Shown here: positions 15,587 to 22,909 of the stretch, one piece after another | Position numbering within the stretch: position 1 is the first letter of the stretch | How the letters are laid out: each line of letters begins with the position of its first letter | Source: Propionibacteriaceae bacterium UBA5174 | GTDB lineage: Bacteria > Actinomycetota > Actinomycetes > Propionibacteriales > Propionibacteriaceae | Length of the DNA: 34,019 nt | Direction of reading: 5' to 3' | Assembly (NCBI GenBank): GCA_002413345.1 | Contig: DHWU01000047.1 | Span: forward strand, 1 to 34,019 | Position numbers and translations under genes: made by a program | Notes under the pieces: model-generated | Told to the model about the DNA's origin: nothing | Databases searched by the model: none | What the model saw: only the letters and a program-made list of their open reading frames with translations

Positions 15587-16000
15587 ATGAACGGACTGGC
15601 CCAGGTAGACACTCTCGCGAACCCAAGAAACACCGCCGTGTCGGTAAGTCGATCGGTATCCCGGTCTGTTCAAGAAATCTGGAAATTGTTGGCCACCCCA
15701 CAAGGTGCCGAGGCGCTGCTCGGCTCTGGCGGCGAACTTGGCGACAAAGGGGACAGCTGGCATGCAGCCGATGGCACCTTCGGAGTAGTCCGTTCCTACC
15801 ATCCGTTGGAGCAGATTCGGTTCAGCTGGCATGCCGACGAGGGCGCCCCCAAAACGATCGTTGAGGTTTGCTTGGCCGCATCTGGGTCTGGGACGCAACT
15901 GGTGATCACCCACCAACAGATTCCGCACTACTACGATGCCGCCGCCCTCACCCGTCGATGGGAAATGGCACTTGAAAGGTTGGCGGGCGCGGCTAGCTGA
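15587..16000 (+). CDS. SRPBCC (START/AHSA1-like) family protein
   Basis: A 137-residue cytosolic protein with a helix-grip fold. It starts with SVSRSVSRSVQEIWKLLATP (typical of the family's first strand and helix), followed by strands carrying GTFGVVRSYHPLEQIRFSWH, the strand TQLVITHQQIP, and a long C-terminal helix ALTRRWEMALERLAGAA. Such proteins bind hydrophobic ligands or modulate partners such as Hsp90/ArsR-linked systems; no substrate can be inferred here. ATG at 15587 follows GAGGCAGGG. It is convergent with the lacI-type gene 29 bases downstream and has no operon partner. Confidence 0.75.
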   Translation: MNGLAQVDTLANPRNTAVSVSRSVSRSVQEIWKLLATPQGAEALLGSGGELGDKGDSWHAADGTFGVVRSYHPLEQIRFSWHADEGAPKTIVEVCLAASGSGTQLVITHQQIPHYYDAAALTRRWEMALERLAGAAS

Positions 16001-16029
16001 CCTCGGGTGGGACGCCGCAGCTTGGCGGG

Positions 16030-17058
16030 CTATTCGCCCGGCGGTGGATTCGTTGAGGAGCGGTGCACGATGGTGCATGGCTCGTAGCAGCGGCTCGGCA
16101 ACTCGTTGATGGTCTGGTCCAGGGTGTGCTGGGCAGCGATGCGTCCCATTTCGTAGAACGGGATTCGCACCGTGGTTAGCGCTGGCGATAGGTCGGCTGC
16201 CAGCGGTTCATCGTCATAGCCCACTACCGAGACGTCGTCGGGAATGCGAAGGCCCATTCTGGCCAGGGCAAGGTAGGCCCCGGCTGCCATCTGGTCGTTG
16301 CCCAGCAACAACGCCGTGGGGCGATTTGGCCGATCCATGGCGCGCAAAGTTAGCTCATAGCCGGAGTCAATGCGGTAGTTGCCGAAGTGGACCGGGTTGT
16401 CAGCCGGGTTCAGCCCGGCTGAAGCCAAGCCCTCCAGATAGCCCTTCAACCGGGCGCGAGTCGCCCAGGCGGCCTCTCGGCCAGCGATGAAGGTGATTCG
16501 CCGGTGGCCCAACGACAAGACATGCTCGATGGCCGCTCGTCCGCCAGCTAGTTCGTCGGGCAGGATCGACGGGATTGACCCGTCGGCGGTGAAAGCGTTC
16601 ACCAACAGTGCTGGAACATGGGCGGGAACCGGCGGGAACTCGACTTGGCGGGTGCCCATAGCGGCGAAGATCAGGGCGTCCACTTGGCGGTCGAGGAGGT
16701 CGTCAACTGCGGCCTGGAGCCGGGACGGGTTGCGAGTAGTGTTCACCATCAGCAGCAGCGACCGCTGCTCCCAGATCAGGTCGTGGATGCCAGCGATCAT
16801 GGGGCCGGAGAACGGCTGAATGGCAATCTCGTCGGTGAGAAACCCAATGGTGCTGGACTTGCCCAATCGCAGCCCTTGGGCCGCTCGATTGGGGCGGTAG
16901 CCGAGTGCTTCGACTGCGGCCAAAACTCGCTGCCGGGTGGCTTCGCTAATCTTGGCGTCGCGCCCGTTAAGGATCAGCGAAACAGTGGTGGCAGAGACCT
17001 CAGCGGCGCGTCCAACATCAGCGAGAGTGGGACGCGAAGTGGGCATGGGACCCGGCAT
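16030..17058 (-). CDS. LacI family transcriptional regulator
   Basis: A DNA-binding repressor or activator with a sugar-type sensor domain. In 342 residues the N-terminal HTH is clear (about 10-30, TLADVGRAAEVSATTVSLIL), followed by the hinge YRPNRAAQGLRLGKS (54-68) and a periplasmic-binding-protein-like core ending in VSVVGYDDEPLAADLSPALT, the typical effector and dimer segment. GGGAGA 5 bases upstream supports ATG at 17058. No sugar transporter or glycosidase gene is next to it, so its ligand and targets are unknown. A promoter candidate lies at 17090-17119. Confidence 0.92.
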   Translation of the reverse strand: MPGPMPTSRPTLADVGRAAEVSATTVSLILNGRDAKISEATRQRVLAAVEALGYRPNRAAQGLRLGKSSTIGFLTDEIAIQPFSGPMIAGIHDLIWEQRSLLLMVNTTRNPSRLQAAVDDLLDRQVDALIFAAMGTRQVEFPPVPAHVPALLVNAFTADGSIPSILPDELAGGRAAIEHVLSLGHRRITFIAGREAAWATRARLKGYLEGLASAGLNPADNPVHFGNYRIDSGYELTLRAMDRPNRPTALLLGNDQMAAGAYLALARMGLRIPDDVSVVGYDDEPLAADLSPALTTVRIPFYEMGRIAAQHTLDQTINELPSRCYEPCTIVHRSSTNPPPGE

Positions 17059-17089
17059 TTGCTCTCCCTCGGCGGACGTGAACGGCTAA

Positions 17090-17119
17090 GTCTTACCCGC
17101 ATCTGATTAGGGCGGTCAA
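17090..17119 (-). promoter_or_regulatory. Candidate promoter of the LacI-family gene
   Basis: On the minus strand, TTGACC (17114-17119) and TAAGAC (17090-17095) are 18 bases apart, about 30 bases before the start codon. The -35 is good; the -10 is moderate. Confidence 0.45.
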
Positions 17120-17185
17120 CTGATCTGCGTCGGCATCGCTGCGGATCTGGGGGACGGCTTCAGCCTGGTGGTTCCGTTGGCTGCT

Positions 17186-17812
17186 TCAGTTTGGCGGTGC
17201 GCATTTCACGCCCGTGGCGTGGATCGGGCAGTAGCCGCCCGGATTCTTCGCGAGATATTGCTGGTGGTAGCGCTCGGCGAAGTGGAACTCGCCGGCCGGG
17301 CGAATCTCGGTGGTAATCGTCCCGTAGCTGGCCTCGGCCAGTTTGGCGGCGAAGTCTTCTTTCGAAGCTGTGGCCGCGACCGACTGGGCGGTTGAAGTGG
17401 TGAAAATCGCCGAGCGGTATTGGGTGCCGCGGTCGTTGCCTTGGCGCATTCCTTGGGTGGGATCGTGGTTCTCCCAGAAGGTGGCCAGCAAGGTTTGGTA
17501 ACTCAACTTGCTCGGGTCGAAGATCACTTGCACCGTCTCGGCGTGCCCGGTGCGCCCAGAGCAGACCTCCTCGTAGGTGGGATTTGGGGTGTGTCCACCG
17601 GCATAGCCAGCCGCGGTGCTGATCACCCCAGGTAGCTGCCAGAACAGCTTTTCGGCACCCCAGAAACAGCCCAGTGCGAAGTAGGCCACTTCGGCCCCTT
17701 CGGGCACGGCGCCAATGGCGGTGCCGAGCACTTCGTGGCGGGGCCCGGGCGTGAAGACCGGCCGCTCCCGTCCTGGCAAGGCGGTGCTGGCACTGACTAG
17801 GTCTGACTTCAT
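17186..17812 (-). CDS. msrA: Peptide-methionine (S)-S-oxide reductase
   Basis: Repairs oxidised methionine (S epimer) using thioredoxin. In the 208-residue protein the catalytic GCFWG is at Cys49, followed by family segments AAGYAGGHTPNPTYEEVCSG, TGHAETVQV, FWENHDPTQGMRQGND, GTQYRSAI, and the tail QYLAKNPGGYC with resolving cysteines Cys195 and Cys204. The start MKSDLVSASTALPGR aligns with the extended N-terminus of the E. coli enzyme, so ATG at 17812 is used; the frame is open further upstream into ung but without family similarity. It lies 64 bases downstream of ung on the same strand, probably one transcript. Confidence 0.95.
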   Translation of the reverse strand: MKSDLVSASTALPGRERPVFTPGPRHEVLGTAIGAVPEGAEVAYFALGCFWGAEKLFWQLPGVISTAAGYAGGHTPNPTYEEVCSGRTGHAETVQVIFDPSKLSYQTLLATFWENHDPTQGMRQGNDRGTQYRSAIFTTSTAQSVAATASKEDFAAKLAEASYGTITTEIRPAGEFHFAERYHQQYLAKNPGGYCPIHATGVKCAPPN

Positions 17813-17876
17813 TGATCCGAACACATCAGCTTCAACGCCAGGTGGTGTTGGCCCATTCCGAAGGTGACCTGGATGG

Positions 17877-18551
17877 TCAGGGCAGGTGCCACTCGATGGG
17901 ATCGGCGCCCTGCTCAACCAGGGCAGCGTTGGCTCGGCTGAACGGTCGGGATCCGAAAAAACCGTAGCGAGCCGACATTGGTGACGGGTGGGCTGAGGCG
18001 ATCTGGGGGATGCCGGTCAAGCGAGGCGCCAGTGACTGGGCGTCCTTGCCCCAAAGGATTGCGACCAAAGGTCCGCCGCGGGCGGCAAGGGCGTCGATGG
18101 CGCATTCGGTGACCTGTTCCCAGCCCTTTCGGCGGTGTGAGCCGGGGGCGCCGGGACGCACCGTGAGCACTCTGTTCAGCAACAGGACCCCTTTTTCGAA
18201 CCACGGCGTCAGATCGCCGGACGGTGCGGGTGCGATGTCCAGATCGGTCTGGAGTTCGGCATAAATGTTGTTCAGGCTGCGGGGGAGCGGACGGACGTCG
18301 GGCGCCACCGAAAACGACAATCCAACCGCATGGCCCGGAGTGGGGTAGGGATCCTGGCCGACGATCAGTACTCGCACTTGGGACATCGGGCGAGAAAACG
18401 CCCGCAGCACATTCTTGCCTTCGGGTAAGTAGGCCCGACCTTCGGCAATCTCGTCGCGCAGGAAATCACCCAGCGTCGCGATCTGCTCACTCACCGGTTC
18501 CAGGGCGTGGGCCCAATCTGGAGCGATCAGTTCGGTCAGCGGTCTCTTCAC
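17877..18551 (-). CDS. ung: Uracil-DNA glycosylase (family 1)
   Basis: Removes uracil from DNA, the first step of base-excision repair. The 224-residue protein carries the water-activating loop GQDPYPTPGHAVGLSFS (catalytic Asp67), the GVLLLNRVLTVRPGAPGSH strand, and the minor-groove loop HPSPMSARYGFFGSRPFSRAN with His188. GTG at 18551 is preceded on the minus strand by TAAACT and a 7-base gap, so the transcript is probably leaderless. msrA follows downstream. Confidence 0.96.
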   Translation of the reverse strand: MKRPLTELIAPDWAHALEPVSEQIATLGDFLRDEIAEGRAYLPEGKNVLRAFSRPMSQVRVLIVGQDPYPTPGHAVGLSFSVAPDVRPLPRSLNNIYAELQTDLDIAPAPSGDLTPWFEKGVLLLNRVLTVRPGAPGSHRRKGWEQVTECAIDALAARGGPLVAILWGKDAQSLAPRLTGIPQIASAHPSPMSARYGFFGSRPFSRANAALVEQGADPIEWHLP

Positions 18552-18558
18552 CCGGCGC

Positions 18559-18564
18559 AGTTTA
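18559..18564 (-). promoter_or_regulatory. -10 element of ung (leaderless start)
   Basis: TAAACT on the minus strand (plus-strand AGTTTA) fits TANNNT and ends 7 bases before the GTG start of ung. No Shine-Dalgarno is present. Confidence 0.45.
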
Positions 18565-18616
18565 GTAGCCAGGGAGGCTGGCGTACCTTCTGTCGGGCCG
18601 GGCGTCCGGGCCTATC

Positions 18617-18654
18617 GGGTCGCCCCCCGCGGCCCTGCGGGAGTCCGGGGACCC
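18617..18654 (-). terminator. GC-rich hairpin downstream of the NDT-like gene
   Basis: Three stacked helices GGGT/ACCC, CCCC/GGGG and CCGC/GCGG (18617-18620 with 18651-18654, 18623-18626 with 18647-18650, 18627-18630 with 18637-18640) form an interrupted 12-bp hairpin about 85 bases after the stop of the minus-strand NDT-like gene. There is no U tract, so the terminator role is inferred from position. Confidence 0.35.
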
Positions 18655-18737
18655 CTCGTCAACCCGCCATGCCCAAGGGGTGGAACGCCCACCCAGCCCG
18701 ACTCTGCGCACCCACAAGACCCAAACGAGTTATGTTG

Positions 18738-19880
18738 CTAGTTCAAGTCAAGCGCGTCCGCCAGCAAGGGGCTAGCCAGTTCTCCCCACTCGGTGATCAT
18801 GTCGGTTCCGGAGATGATCCGGGTGACAGACTGCTCCATCGACTTGGACACTGCCGCAAGTTGCTTAGATTGACGGCGGAGGTCAAGAATGCTCTTCCGA
18901 AATTCACTCATACTTGGCCGACTTCCGCTTGCAGCCTCCGCCAGGCCAACAATGCTCTCCAGATAGTTCACAACCGACTCGCGTGAGTCTGGGTCTGAGG
19001 GCAAGCCATCCTCGTTCAGTTCGTCGATTATCAAGTGGACCATCACGTCGATCTGTTTGACGTCCCCGAAAAACTGATTGGAGAGTTCGTCCATGCTGGC
19101 TGCGTTAGGCGCCACGCTCTCAGCATATTTCCTCACAGCCGTGAGCTTTGCCGCGAATGACGTGGCTGTTTCCAGCGCCGGAGTATGCGCGACAGCATTG
19201 TCCCCAGCCTCCACAATCTGAACATTGAGCTTGTCAAGCAACTCGGATATTCCGCCCATGGCGACTTCACCATCGACAAGCAGTTCCAACCGGCCGGGCT
19301 CGTCATCATCGTATGTCGTGGTGTCGTCTGGTTCGAGAGAGACGTTCACCGCCGACTGCACTTCTTCCGGGCTTAGGCTCGCATCGAGAGCAGTCCAGAC
19401 ATCTGTGGCCTCAACAGGTGAGAAATCGCCCGAGAGTGCGGCTCTCAGTCCCCTGATGAGTGCATCCCTTGCATCGATGAGGCCCGCCTCGGTGCGCTTG
19501 AACTGCGTAGTTCGAATGGTATTCACGTCGAACGGGAGCTGCTCATACTCTCCTACTTGCAGAGTAATCTTATTTCGAGTGTGCCGGAGCCCGAGCTCGT
19601 ACATCACGTTGGCGTTTCCTTCGGAAAGGTCCGCAATTACTACCTCGGCGTCGCGAAGGTGCGTGAAGACTTGCTTAGTAATTTCCCCCGGTGTGGCAAT
19701 CTTGTCCGCTCGAATCGGCTCCAACCCGAAAATCTCGCAAGCTGGTGCGAACACGTTTTCCCACATCTGGATGGCTCGCTCGTAGCGCAGCCGTCCAGGC
19801 GAACCTACCGGCTCCAACTTTGAGCCAATGGGAGATACGACGAAGCAAATCTTGCCTGCGCCCAATTCTTTGTCGTCCAT
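18738..19880 (-). CDS. Nucleoside 2-deoxyribosyltransferase-like protein with a helical C-terminal region
   Basis: The 380 residues have two parts. Residues 10-140 form a Rossmann-like NDT-type domain: CFVVSPIGS (12-20), RYERA, EPIRADKI (54-61), GEITKQVF, then AEVVIADLSEGNANVMYELG (78-97) and LRH. Asp84 and Glu95 occupy places expected for catalytic residues of nucleoside deoxyribosyltransferases. Such domains also occur as nucleotide-processing effectors or sensors in bacterial conflict systems. Residues 150-380 are acidic and mostly helical, with no motif I recognise. GGGAGGT 4-5 bases upstream fixes ATG at 19880. A TATTGT -10 candidate lies at 19915-19920 (minus strand). It is divergent from the two-gene operon at 20215. 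Lower GC than the flanks suggests acquisition. Enzymatic activity is unproven. Confidence 0.75.
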   Translation of the reverse strand: MDDKELGAGKICFVVSPIGSKLEPVGSPGRLRYERAIQMWENVFAPACEIFGLEPIRADKIATPGEITKQVFTHLRDAEVVIADLSEGNANVMYELGLRHTRNKITLQVGEYEQLPFDVNTIRTTQFKRTEAGLIDARDALIRGLRAALSGDFSPVEATDVWTALDASLSPEEVQSAVNVSLEPDDTTTYDDDEPGRLELLVDGEVAMGGISELLDKLNVQIVEAGDNAVAHTPALETATSFAAKLTAVRKYAESVAPNAASMDELSNQFFGDVKQIDVMVHLIIDELNEDGLPSDPDSRESVVNYLESIVGLAEAASGSRPSMSEFRKSILDLRRQSKQLAAVSKSMEQSVTRIISGTDMITEWGELASPLLADALDLN

Positions 19881-20041
19881 GGCACCTCCCGCGGGATGGG
19901 TAGTAATTTGGGCGACAATACCGCGGTCTACGCTTGAGAGCACGGGACACGGCACCTTTGGCCCTCATTCCATGCGTCGAGCCCAGACGAGTCTGCAAGC
20001 TGCAAGGTGCGAGGCCAGCCGAACCCTCGGCCGCTTTGGAC

Positions 20042-20123
20042 GGCTGATTGGCAACTAGCCAGATTGATCATTGCTGCATGCCAACCGACGAGCCCGAGGA
20101 ATTTGGCTAGTTGCCAATCAGCC
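20042..20123. repeat. Perfect 20-bp inverted repeat in the island's divergent gap
   Basis: Bases 20042-20061 (GGCTGATTGGCAACTAGCCA) are the exact reverse complement of 20104-20123. Four more pairs (one G-U in RNA) extend the stem inwards, leaving a ~34-base loop. The element lies upstream of both divergent genes, so it is not an ordinary terminator. It could be a small non-autonomous element, an operator, or the stem of a small RNA. The rest of 19881-20214 contains only promoter-like sequence. Confidence 0.8.
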
Positions 20124-20175
20124 CTGCAAGGGTCCTCGCCTCAGCACACCCCCTGTTACGCGCCTAGGCTCCGTA

Positions 20176-20208
20176 TTGACACTCACGTCGATTCACCCAC
20201 GGTAGGGT
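20176..20208 (+). promoter_or_regulatory. Promoter of the 2-TM operon
   Basis: A perfect -35 TTGACA (20176-20181) and a -10 TAGGGT (20203-20208) are separated by 21 bases, longer than optimal. The -10 ends 6 bases before the GTG start, giving a leaderless transcript. The long spacer may mean weak or activator-dependent expression. Confidence 0.45.
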
Positions 20209-20214
20209 GTTTTC

Positions 20215-20916
20215 GTGCAGAATGGAGCGCTCACGCAAATCGCTCACGACTTCATTGCATCTTTGGTTGTGGTCGCCACACTGGTCGGCACGTACTGGGC
20301 CGCTGCGGCCATCAACCAGGTATGGATATTCTGGGTGCTCGCAGGGTTAGCTGCCTCTTACGCGGTCCTTCGTTTTGGAATCCGCCGGATACGCCCGATC
20401 TGGGAGAGGCTTCGGAAGACGCACATGGATGGGCGCAACTACCCTGCGGCACTTAAACGTGCGGGTGAGTTGACCGCCGAGAATGAAGACCTGAAGACCG
20501 AGGTTGAGGCGCTTCGGTTACGTGCGGATGATCGCTACGTCACGGGTCTGCTAGAGGGTAGATCCAGAGTCGTCGGAGAGCTAACTGCCTCGGCTTGTGG
20601 AAGTGAACTTGCCCCAGTTGCCATGGAAAACATCGATGGAATCATGCGTTTCGGAGCGGACATCCGGGGTGGTGAGGAACCGGAGGCTGGCTCGGTGTGG
20701 TTGCTTCGACTGCGCGTCACCGGCGCAATCAAGGCGCTACTCAAGGTAGAGGCGGTCACCGAGAGGTCCGTGGTGCTCGTCGTGGACTCCGACCGCGATG
20801 CGGCGTACATGGAATCCTTAAGAAGCCGTGCCACATCCGAGAGTGACGTACCCGCATCACTCGAGATCAAGAGTCGCTCATATGGCAATGTTGAAGAGCT
20901 AAAGCAGGAGGCGTGA
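20215..20916 (+). CDS. Two-transmembrane coiled-coil protein
   Basis: A 233-residue protein that I cannot assign to a named family. Two membrane helices (about 12-32 and 36-54) are joined by a very short turn, then a basic stretch (RFGIRRIRPIWERLRKTH) suggests the rest is cytoplasmic. A coiled coil follows (about 80-104, ELTAENEDLKTEVEALRLR), then a soluble alpha/beta domain to the end. The layout resembles 2-TM partners of nucleotide-sensing conflict proteins (SLATT-type architectures), but this is by topology only. GTG at 20215 is set by a -10 hexamer 6 bases upstream. The next gene starts 2 bases after this stop region (TGAAATG), so the two are cotranscribed and coupled. Confidence 0.7.
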   Translation: MQNGALTQIAHDFIASLVVVATLVGTYWAAAAINQVWIFWVLAGLAASYAVLRFGIRRIRPIWERLRKTHMDGRNYPAALKRAGELTAENEDLKTEVEALRLRADDRYVTGLLEGRSRVVGELTASACGSELAPVAMENIDGIMRFGADIRGGEEPEAGSVWLLRLRVTGAIKALLKVEAVTERSVVLVVDSDRDAAYMESLRSRATSESDVPASLEIKSRSYGNVEELKQEA

Positions 20917-20917
20917 A

Positions 20918-21310
20918 ATGTCGAAGGAAATAGACGCATTGGTAGCGGAGGTCCTGGATGACCGCCGCGTAGTGCTGAACGTTGGTTCGGAGTCTGGAGT
21001 TTCCGATGGGGACGCCGTGAGGCTCTGGAGGGTCGTGACTGTCACAGATCCAGTGACGGATGACGTTCTTGGGGACGTCCGAATTGACAGACTCTTGATG
21101 GAGGTTTCCGCCGTTTACGAAAAGCTGTGCATCGCCAGCGTTCGGCGCTCCAGCTCGATGTTCCCGGCTCAGTTCGCGGGCACGAACTACCGACTTGCCG
21201 AAGGTGCCAAGAACCGGCGTCTGATCTCGGGAGAGGTAGCGGTTGACCGAGGCGACCAGGTCACGGTGTACCCCCAGGAGGATTCACTCGGCAGCGGCAC
21301 TGGCGCTTGA
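20918..21310 (+). CDS. Small beta-rich protein, FlgT C-terminal-domain-like
   Basis: A 130-residue soluble protein. The segment VVLNVGSESGVSDGDAVRLW, then TDPVTDDVLGDVRI and LMEVSAVYEKLCIASV, follows the pattern 'NxGxxxGVxxGD...DPxTxxxLG...' of small beta-barrel domains such as the FlgT C-terminal domain. It ends with AVDRGDQVTVYPQE. There is no signal peptide. Function unknown; with the 2-TM protein it forms a tight two-gene operon (AGGAGG precedes ATG at 20918). Its stop is in frame with the downstream remnant at 21311-21736, which suggests the junction of the insertion lies right here. Confidence 0.65.
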   Translation: MSKEIDALVAEVLDDRRVVLNVGSESGVSDGDAVRLWRVVTVTDPVTDDVLGDVRIDRLLMEVSAVYEKLCIASVRRSSSMFPAQFAGTNYRLAEGAKNRRLISGEVAVDRGDQVTVYPQEDSLGSGTGA

Positions 21311-21736
21311 GTTCAGCTAGCAACTCGGTCCCAGTTGGGCCCACAGGGGTGGGATTCACGACTTGTGGGTTTTCCTGTTTGGCTTTGGACGGACAGCCCC
21401 CGAACTGTGACCAGTACTGCCACCAACGACGGGCTCACGTTCACCTTGAAAGCGACCTGGACCTCAACCACCTTCAACCTGGGCGACGGCCACACCAAAA
21501 CGTGTACCAACACCAGCGTGTATCCGGCCCACATTGATAAACCAGGCAGTCCCTCGCCAACGTGTGGCTACATCTATGACACGGCTTCCCCGAAGGGGCA
21601 TCCGTACACGGTGAGCGCCGAGACGCATTGGCGGATCGACTGGTCCACCGGTGGCCAGGCTGGCAGCTTCGACCACATCTACACCGGCAGCCGAACCCTC
21701 GAAATCGGCGAACTCGCCTCCATGATCAAACGCTGA
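21311..21736 (+). pseudogene. 3' remnant of a secreted/membrane-anchored protein gene
   Basis: The reading frame is open from 21311 to the TGA at 21734-21736 but has no plausible start: it enters directly in mid-domain (VQLATRSQLGPQ, then LVGFPVWLWTD). The visible part, with GLTFTLKATWTSTTFNLGDG, CTNTSVYP, CGYIYDTASP and ETHWRIDWSTGGQAGS, matches the C-terminal half of a family of actinobacterial exported proteins with VGxPxWLW and a PKD-like GDG motif, which usually have a signal peptide and a longer N-terminal region. Upstream DNA belongs to the accessory operon, so the gene appears to have lost its 5' half when the island was inserted. A TTG at 21335 could allow translation, but nothing supports it. 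Confidence 0.55.
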
Positions 21737-21745
21737 GCGCTTGGT

Positions 21746-21751
21746 TACAGT
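21746..21751 (+). promoter_or_regulatory. -10 element of the PerM-family gene (leaderless start)
   Basis: TACAGT fits TANNNT and ends 6 bases before GTG at 21758. Confidence 0.4.
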
Positions 21752-21757
21752 AGGCGC

Positions 21758-22882
21758 GTGCGCATACCTCGTCCCCGAACTGCAAAAGCTTCGGCATCGT
21801 CATTGCCCCAAGGGCTAGTCACCGCTTCGGAGTGGGGTTGGCGGTTCTTGGTGCTGGCTGCAGTTGCCGCCCTGCTGTGGTGGCTGCTGACCTACTTCTC
21901 AGCGGTGAGTGTGCCGCTGGCGGTGGCGATGCTGCTGACTGCACTGCTTGCCCCAGTAAACGGGAAGCTGCGCGCCTGGAAGTTGCCGCGGGCGCTTGGG
22001 GCGCTGACGTCCCTGGCAGCCTTGGCACTGGTGGTGGTCGCAGTGTTTGCGGCGATCGGTACCCAGGTGGCGAAGGAATGGCCCGAGCTGTGGATTCAAG
22101 CAGGTGCTGGTGTCGGGACTTTTCTGAACTGGTTGGCCACGGGGCCGCTGCAAATCGATCAAACCCAGCTGACCGGTTACCTGGCCCAGCTCACCGATTG
22201 GGTGAACAGTTCGAAGGCGCAATTGGCTGCAACCGCGGCCCGAGCGGGGGTTGGCATTGGCCACTTCTTTGCCGGTCTGGCGATCGCTCTGATTGCATCC
22301 TTCTTCTTCCTGGCCTCCGGCGATCGGATCTGGTCAGCCCTCCTGAAGCTTGTGCCGCGCCGCTATCAAGTTGCCACTGACCGAGCGGCCGGTCGCGGCT
22401 GGGGGTCATTGGTGGCCTATATGCGCGCCCAGGTGATGGTGGCGCTGGTGGATGCCGTCGGCATCCTGGTTGGCGCGCTGGCGCTCCAGGTCCCGATGGC
22501 TTGGGCATTGTTCGCGCTGACCTTCGTGACTGCCTTCGTGCCGGTGGTCGGCGCCGTCCTAGCTGGGACGGTGGCCTGCGCGCTGGCACTAGTCACTCAC
22601 GGCCCGGTCAGCGCCCTGATCATGCTCGGCGTGACCGTGCTGGTGATGGAGGCCGAAGGGCACTTCCTGCAACCAATCCTGCTTGGACGGGCCGTATCGC
22701 TGCACCCGCTGGTGGTGCTGCTCGGCCTAGTCGTTGGCGCCACCTTGGCAGGCATTGCTGGCGCCTTGTTGGTGATTCCGGTGCTGGCTTTCTCTGTGGC
22801 CTTCATCCGAGGCCTGAATCCGGACGGGGTGCCCGAGCCGTTGCGAGCGGAGCTTCCAAAATGGAAAGCCGGGCTTTCCTGA
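21758..22882 (+). CDS. AI-2E family transporter / PerM (UPF0118) permease
   Basis: A 374-residue integral membrane protein. Hydrophobic segments at about 28-65, 80-103, 168-190 and several between 225 and 350 give the usual 7-8 helices, with a large extracytoplasmic loop between about 105 and 165. Family features include FLASGDRIWSALLKLVPRRY, the GAVLAGTVACALALVTHG stretch, and VMEAEGHFLQPILLGRAVSL near the end. Members have been linked to autoinducer-2 export, Na+/H+ antiport or stress, so the substrate is not certain. GTG at 21758 has a -10 hexamer 6 bases upstream. It is followed by an unrelated unit 27 bases after the stop. Confidence 0.88.
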   Translation: MRIPRPRTAKASASSLPQGLVTASEWGWRFLVLAAVAALLWWLLTYFSAVSVPLAVAMLLTALLAPVNGKLRAWKLPRALGALTSLAALALVVVAVFAAIGTQVAKEWPELWIQAGAGVGTFLNWLATGPLQIDQTQLTGYLAQLTDWVNSSKAQLAATAARAGVGIGHFFAGLAIALIASFFFLASGDRIWSALLKLVPRRYQVATDRAAGRGWGSLVAYMRAQVMVALVDAVGILVGALALQVPMAWALFALTFVTAFVPVVGAVLAGTVACALALVTHGPVSALIMLGVTVLVMEAEGHFLQPILLGRAVSLHPLVVLLGLVVGATLAGIAGALLVIPVLAFSVAFIRGLNPDGVPEPLRAELPKWKAGLS

Positions 22883-22897
22883 TTTGTAGATGCGTCT

Positions 22898-22903
22898 TAA
22901 CAT
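22898..22903 (+). promoter_or_regulatory. -10 element of the DUF4097-like gene
   Basis: TAACAT fits TANNNT and ends 6 bases before ATG at 22910, compatible with a leaderless or near-leaderless transcript. GAAGGT directly before the ATG is too close to act as a Shine-Dalgarno. Confidence 0.4.
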
Positions 22904-22909
22904 GAAGGT

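Noticed and set aside
17813..17917. Extended N-terminus of MsrA running into ung
   Set aside because: The family start (MKSDLVSASTALPGR) aligns with known enzymes, and the extension lies within the antisense-free ung 3' end without similarity.
18552..18737. attL site or integrase gene at the left edge of the accessory island
   Set aside because: No tRNA end, direct repeat matching the right border, integrase or transposase could be found by reading; the mechanism of insertion remains unknown.
18738..21310. Retron: NDT-like effector next to a long inverted repeat resembling msr/msd ends
   Set aside because: No reverse transcriptase is encoded anywhere in the window, and the repeat lies between divergent promoters rather than before an RT gene.
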